NCBI GenBank assembly: GCA_900770585.1
Contig: CAAGKW010000055.1
Coordinates: 1 to 10,081, forward strand
Direction of reading: 5' to 3'
From: an uncultured Alistipes sp.
GTDB taxonomy: Bacteria > Bacteroidota > Bacteroidia > Bacteroidales > Rikenellaceae
DNA: 10,081 nucleotides
Position 1 is the stretch's first letter; the number at the start of each line of letters is the position of its first letter. Both the position numbers and the translations under genes were made by a program. Below the pieces are notes generated by a model. That model was not told where the DNA came from, ran no database searches, and worked only from the letters and a program-made list of their open reading frames with translations. Shown piece by piece: positions 7,375 to 10,081 of the stretch.

Positions 7375-8505
7375 ATGGATATTCGATCGATACCTACTTC
7401 GTGGCGTTTCGTGCTGGGTCTTGTGGCTACAGCGGTGGCGTTCTATCTGCTGTGGTATTTCAGCGATATTGTGATCTATATCCTGATTTCGGCCGTGCTG
7501 GGCATCATCGGTCGCCCGCTGGTGCGTCGAATGTCGATAGTGAAGATTCGCGATCGATACATCCCGCGCGGTGTGGCGGCACTGATCACGACAGGGCTGA
7601 TGTGGGTTGTATTTGCGACCTTCTTTTCGATATTCATACCGTTGATTTTCAATAAATTGAGCGAATTTTCGCACCTCGATATGGTGCAGGTGATCAGTTC
7701 GATCAACGACCCGATCATCGCCCTGCAAGAGCACATCAGCGAAACATTCTCGATCCCGATGCGCGAATTCTCGCTGACCGATGCGTTGGTGGCGTCGATC
7801 CGCGAGTGGCTGAATATCGACGTGGTGAATAGCGTGGTCGGCTCGTTCGTTTCGACAGCTACGGACTTCGTGATCGCGCTCTTCTCGATCACCTTCATCA
7901 CATTCTTCTTCTTGAAGGAGGACGATCTGTTCTACTCGATGGTAACAACCGTATTCCCAAAGCGTTACGAGGAGAATATCACCCGTGCGCTGGACTCGGT
8001 GACCATCCTTCTGGTGCGTTACTTTACGGGCATTTTGGCCGAGTCGTTCATTATGATGATCGTTGTGTCGCTCGGTCTGTTGCTATTCGGTGCGAGTGGC
8101 GAAAACGCCTTCTTTACGGGTTTGATTGTGGGTGTGCTCAACGTGATCCCATACGTAGGCCCGATGATCGGCTTTGCGATCGGTCTGTTTGTGGGCCTGG
8201 TTAGCCCGATCGAGGGTATGACTATCGTCCAAACCCTGCTCTGTACGGGCGGTACGATCCTCACGGCACAAGGTCTGGATAACTTCGTGCTGCAACCCGT
8301 GCTCTACTCCAATCGCGTCAAGGCGCACCCGTTGGAGATATTTATTGTGATACTTATTGCCGGCAACCTGGCCGGCGTGGTGGGTATGCTGCTGGCAATA
8401 CCCTCATATACGGTCATTCGTGTCTTCGCCAAGGAGTTCTTCAACAACTTCCGTCTGGTGCAGGCCCTGACCGAAAACTTGACAACTGACGACGAAAAAC
8501 GATGA
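7375..8505 (+). CDS. AI-2E family transporter (PerM/TqsA-like membrane permease)
   Basis: The 376-residue polytopic membrane protein belongs to PF01594. The family includes E. coli TqsA, linked to export of the autoinducer AI-2, and PerM; other members act in sodium or metabolite export, so the substrate here is unknown. Visible features are N-terminal hydrophobic segments (about 11-46 and 66-92), a hydrophilic stretch (about 95-150), then a C-terminal block of membrane segments. That block contains [11 protein letters not shown] (256-266), a long conserved stretch with [10 protein letters not shown] (301-310) and [13 protein letters not shown] (318-330), and [14 protein letters not shown] (337-350). 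It starts 35 bases after psd. Its TGA overlaps the next gene's ATG as ATGA, suggesting translational coupling. Confidence 0.9.
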   Translation: MDIRSIPTSWRFVLGLVATAVAFYLLWYFSDIVIYILISAVLGIIGRPLVRRMSIVKIRDRYIPRGVAALITTGLMWVVFATFFSIFIPLIFNKLSEFSHLDMVQVISSINDPIIALQEHISETFSIPMREFSLTDALVASIREWLNIDVVNSVVGSFVSTATDFVIALFSITFITFFFLKEDDLFYSMVTTVFPKRYEENITRALDSVTILLVRYFTGILAESFIMMIVVSLGLLLFGASGENAFFTGLIVGVLNVIPYVGPMIGFAIGLFVGLVSPIEGMTIVQTLLCTGGTILTAQGLDNFVLQPVLYSNRVKAHPLEIFIVILIAGNLAGVVGMLLAIPSYTVIRVFAKEFFNNFRLVQALTENLTTDDEKR

Positions 8506-8870
8506 CAAAACTCACCGGTAGAGTGATTCAAGGCAACCGTCTGGGACGCACAATCGGATTCCCGACGGCCAATATCGAAATAGCGTGCCACTACTCATCA
8601 AGCAATGGAGTCTATGCGGCACGAGTGCTTTTGCAGGACGGACGCGAGTACCAAGCGATGGCTAACCTCGGACACCGACCGACGGTAACCGATTGTGGCG
8701 CGCTGTGGCTCGAAGCGCATCTGTTCGATTTCGATGAGGAGATCTACGGACAGACCATCGAGGTAGACCTGCTGCAAAAGATACGCAACGAGCGCCGATT
8801 TGAGAGTATCGACGCCCTGCGCGAACAACTGATTAAGGACAAACAACAAACATTAAAAATATTAAACACT
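8502..8870 (+). CDS. Riboflavin kinase domain, stand-alone, with no stop codon before ahcY
   Basis: This 123-residue domain phosphorylates riboflavin to FMN using ATP. Motifs are [15 protein letters not shown] (residues 11-25, including the PTAN nucleotide/Mg site), GVYAARV (36-42), ANLGHRPTV (54-62), [14 protein letters not shown] (70-83, with the probable catalytic glutamate E71) and IRNERRFES (94-102). Most bacteria carry this domain as the C-terminal half of bifunctional RibF (about 310 residues) after an FMN adenylyltransferase domain. Here that half is absent, because the start overlaps the permease stop as ATGA. The domain looks complete to about residue 121. No in-frame stop follows, and the frame continues through Asn-Thr into the Met of ahcY, so the product as written would be a fusion. 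The end given is the domain boundary, not a stop codon. A miscounted A-run at 8855-8859 could be hiding a stop. Confidence 0.8.
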
Positions 8871-10081
8871 ATGTTCATCGACACTACTATTCCCTACCGC
8901 GTGGCGGACATCTCGCTGGCTGAGTGGGGACGCAAAGAGATCGAAATTTCGGAGCACGAAATGCCCGGCCTGATGGCTCTGCGCCGCAAGTATGGCGCAC
9001 AGAAGCCCCTCAAAGGCGCACGTATTATGGGTTCGCTCCATATGACAATCCAAACCGCCGTACTGATCGAGACCCTCGTTGAGTTGGGTGCAGAGGTACG
9101 CTGGTGCTCGTGCAACATCTTCTCGACACAGGATCACGCCGCTGCGGCAATCGCTAAGGCAGGTGTTCCCGTCTTTGCTTGGAAGGGCGAGACGCTCGAA
9201 GAGTATTGGTGGTGCACCGCTATGGCACTCTCGTTCGAGGGTGGCAAGGGTCCCAACCTGATCGTTGACGACGGTGGCGACGCAACGCTGCTGATTCATC
9301 AGGGTTTCGCTGCCGAGAACGACGCAACCACGCTCGACCGCGAGGCTGGCAGCTACGAGGAGAGCGTGATCATCGACACCCTGCGCAAACTTTTGGAGGA
9401 GGATCCCCAGAAGTGGCACCGCACCGTCGAGGAGTGGAAGGGCGTTTCGGAGGAGACCACCACGGGCGTACACCGCCTCTACCAGATGCAGGAGCGTGGC
9501 GAGCTGCTCGTTCCCGCAATCAACGTAAACGACTCGGTTACAAAGTCGAAGTTCGACAATCTGTACGGCTGCCGCGAGTCGCTGGCTGACGGTATCAAGC
9601 GTGCAACCGACGTGATGATCGCAGGTAAGGTTGTTGTAGTTTGTGGCTATGGCGACGTAGGTAAGGGTTGCGCTCGCTCGATGCGTTCGTATGGCGCACG
9701 CGTGATCGTAACCGAGATTGACCCCATCTGCGCTTTGCAGGCTGCAATGGAGGGCTTCGAGGTTATGCGCGTCGAGGACGCTCTGCCCGAGGGTAACATC
9801 TACGTAACTACCACCGGCAACTGCGACATCATCACCTTGGAGCATATGCAGGGTATGCGCGACCAGGCTATCGTCTGCAACATCGGTCACTTCGACAACG
9901 AGATCCAGATGGCACGCTTGGAGGCTTCGGACGCTGTGAAGTCGACCATCAAGCCGCAGGTTGACAAGTACACCTTCGCCGATGGTCATTCGATCTTCAT
10001 TCTGGCTGAGGGTCGCCTCGTGAACCTGGGTTGCGCTACGGGTCATCCCTCGTTCGTGATGAGTAACTCGTTCACCAACCA
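8871..10081 (+). CDS. ahcY: Adenosylhomocysteinase (S-adenosylhomocysteine hydrolase), 3'-truncated by the window
   Basis: AhcY hydrolyses S-adenosylhomocysteine to homocysteine and adenosine, relieving product inhibition of methyltransferases; it is a cytosolic NAD-dependent tetramer. About 403 residues are visible, and the C-terminal end lies beyond the window. Conserved features are [12 protein letters not shown] with H57, [12 protein letters not shown] (130-141), [13 protein letters not shown] (191-203), [13 protein letters not shown] (218-230, with K225 and D229 equivalent to the catalytic Lys/Asp pair), the NAD motif GYGDVGKG (259-266), [10 protein letters not shown], and [11 protein letters not shown] near the edge. 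The segment at about 160-195 is the insertion seen in many bacterial and plant enzymes. ATG 8871 gives the expected N terminus ([14 protein letters not shown]). The preceding 25 bases are AT-rich like a normal leader but also read as open frame from the riboflavin kinase. Confidence 0.95.
   Translation, partial: MFIDTTIPYRVADISLAEWGRKEIEISEHEMPGLMALRRKYGAQKPLKGARIMGSLHMTIQTAVLIETLVELGAEVRWCSCNIFSTQDHAAAAIAKAGVPVFAWKGETLEEYWWCTAMALSFEGGKGPNLIVDDGGDATLLIHQGFAAENDATTLDREAGSYEESVIIDTLRKLLEEDPQKWHRTVEEWKGVSEETTTGVHRLYQMQERGELLVPAINVNDSVTKSKFDNLYGCRESLADGIKRATDVMIAGKVVVVCGYGDVGKGCARSMRSYGARVIVTEIDPICALQAAMEGFEVMRVEDALPEGNIYVTTTGNCDIITLEHMQGMRDQAIVCNIGHFDNEIQMARLEASDAVKSTIKPQVDKYTFADGHSIFILAEGRLVNLGCATGHPSFVMSNSFTN

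Noticed and set aside
7375..8505. A quorum-sensing system based on the AI-2E name
   Set aside because: The family name covers permeases with varied substrates, and no luxS or AI-2 response gene is in the window. The nearby ahcY recycles S-adenosylhomocysteine without making AI-2.
8862..10046. 394-residue open frame on the minus strand opposite ahcY
   Set aside because: It is a shadow of ahcY; the + strand frame carries all adenosylhomocysteinase motifs.

Overview
The window looks like an ordinary chromosomal segment from a member of the Bacteroidota, probably Bacteroidales and possibly near Alistipes/Rikenellaceae; the finer placement is a guess from protein flavour and moderately GC-rich coding DNA. 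Three things support the phylum. Two promoters match the Bacteroidota TTTG / TAnnTTTG consensus. Gene leaders are A-rich and lack a Shine-Dalgarno sequence. The FtsH, OxyR, Psd and AhcY sequences are of the type seen in that phylum.

Layout, left to right. Bases 1-847 (+) are the C-terminal part of a cardiolipin synthase with two HKD motifs. A hairpin at 905-934 serves as a shared terminator for it and for the convergent gene at 954-1919 (-), a predicted secreted phosphodiester glycosidase of the NAGPA/DUF2233 family. A 126-base divergent promoter region (1920-2045) separates that gene from oxyR (2046-2936, +), which keeps both peroxide-sensing cysteines at positions 199 and 208. The gene-poor stretch 2937-3363 holds the oxyR terminator, a large compound inverted repeat, a promoter and an A-rich leader.

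From 3364 to the right edge all genes run on the + strand and no internal terminator is visible: rsfS (ribosome silencing factor), ftsH (membrane AAA+ zinc protease), cdsA (CDP-diacylglycerol synthase), psd (phosphatidylserine decarboxylase), an AI-2E-family membrane permease, a stand-alone riboflavin kinase, and ahcY (adenosylhomocysteinase, cut by the window end). cdsA and psd supply the first and last steps of phosphatidylethanolamine synthesis; the intermediate pssA step is not encoded here. The cluster therefore joins ribosome and membrane-protein quality control, phospholipid synthesis, flavin cofactor supply and the methyl cycle.

The most unusual point is at 8502-8871. The riboflavin kinase lacks the FAD-synthetase half usual for bacterial RibF and overlaps the permease stop codon by ATGA. 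It also has no stop codon of its own: its reading frame runs directly into the ATG of ahcY, so as written the DNA encodes a riboflavin kinase-AhcY fusion, with ahcY possibly also started internally. I see no mobile element, CRISPR array, tRNA or rRNA, and no strong candidate for a wholly new system.
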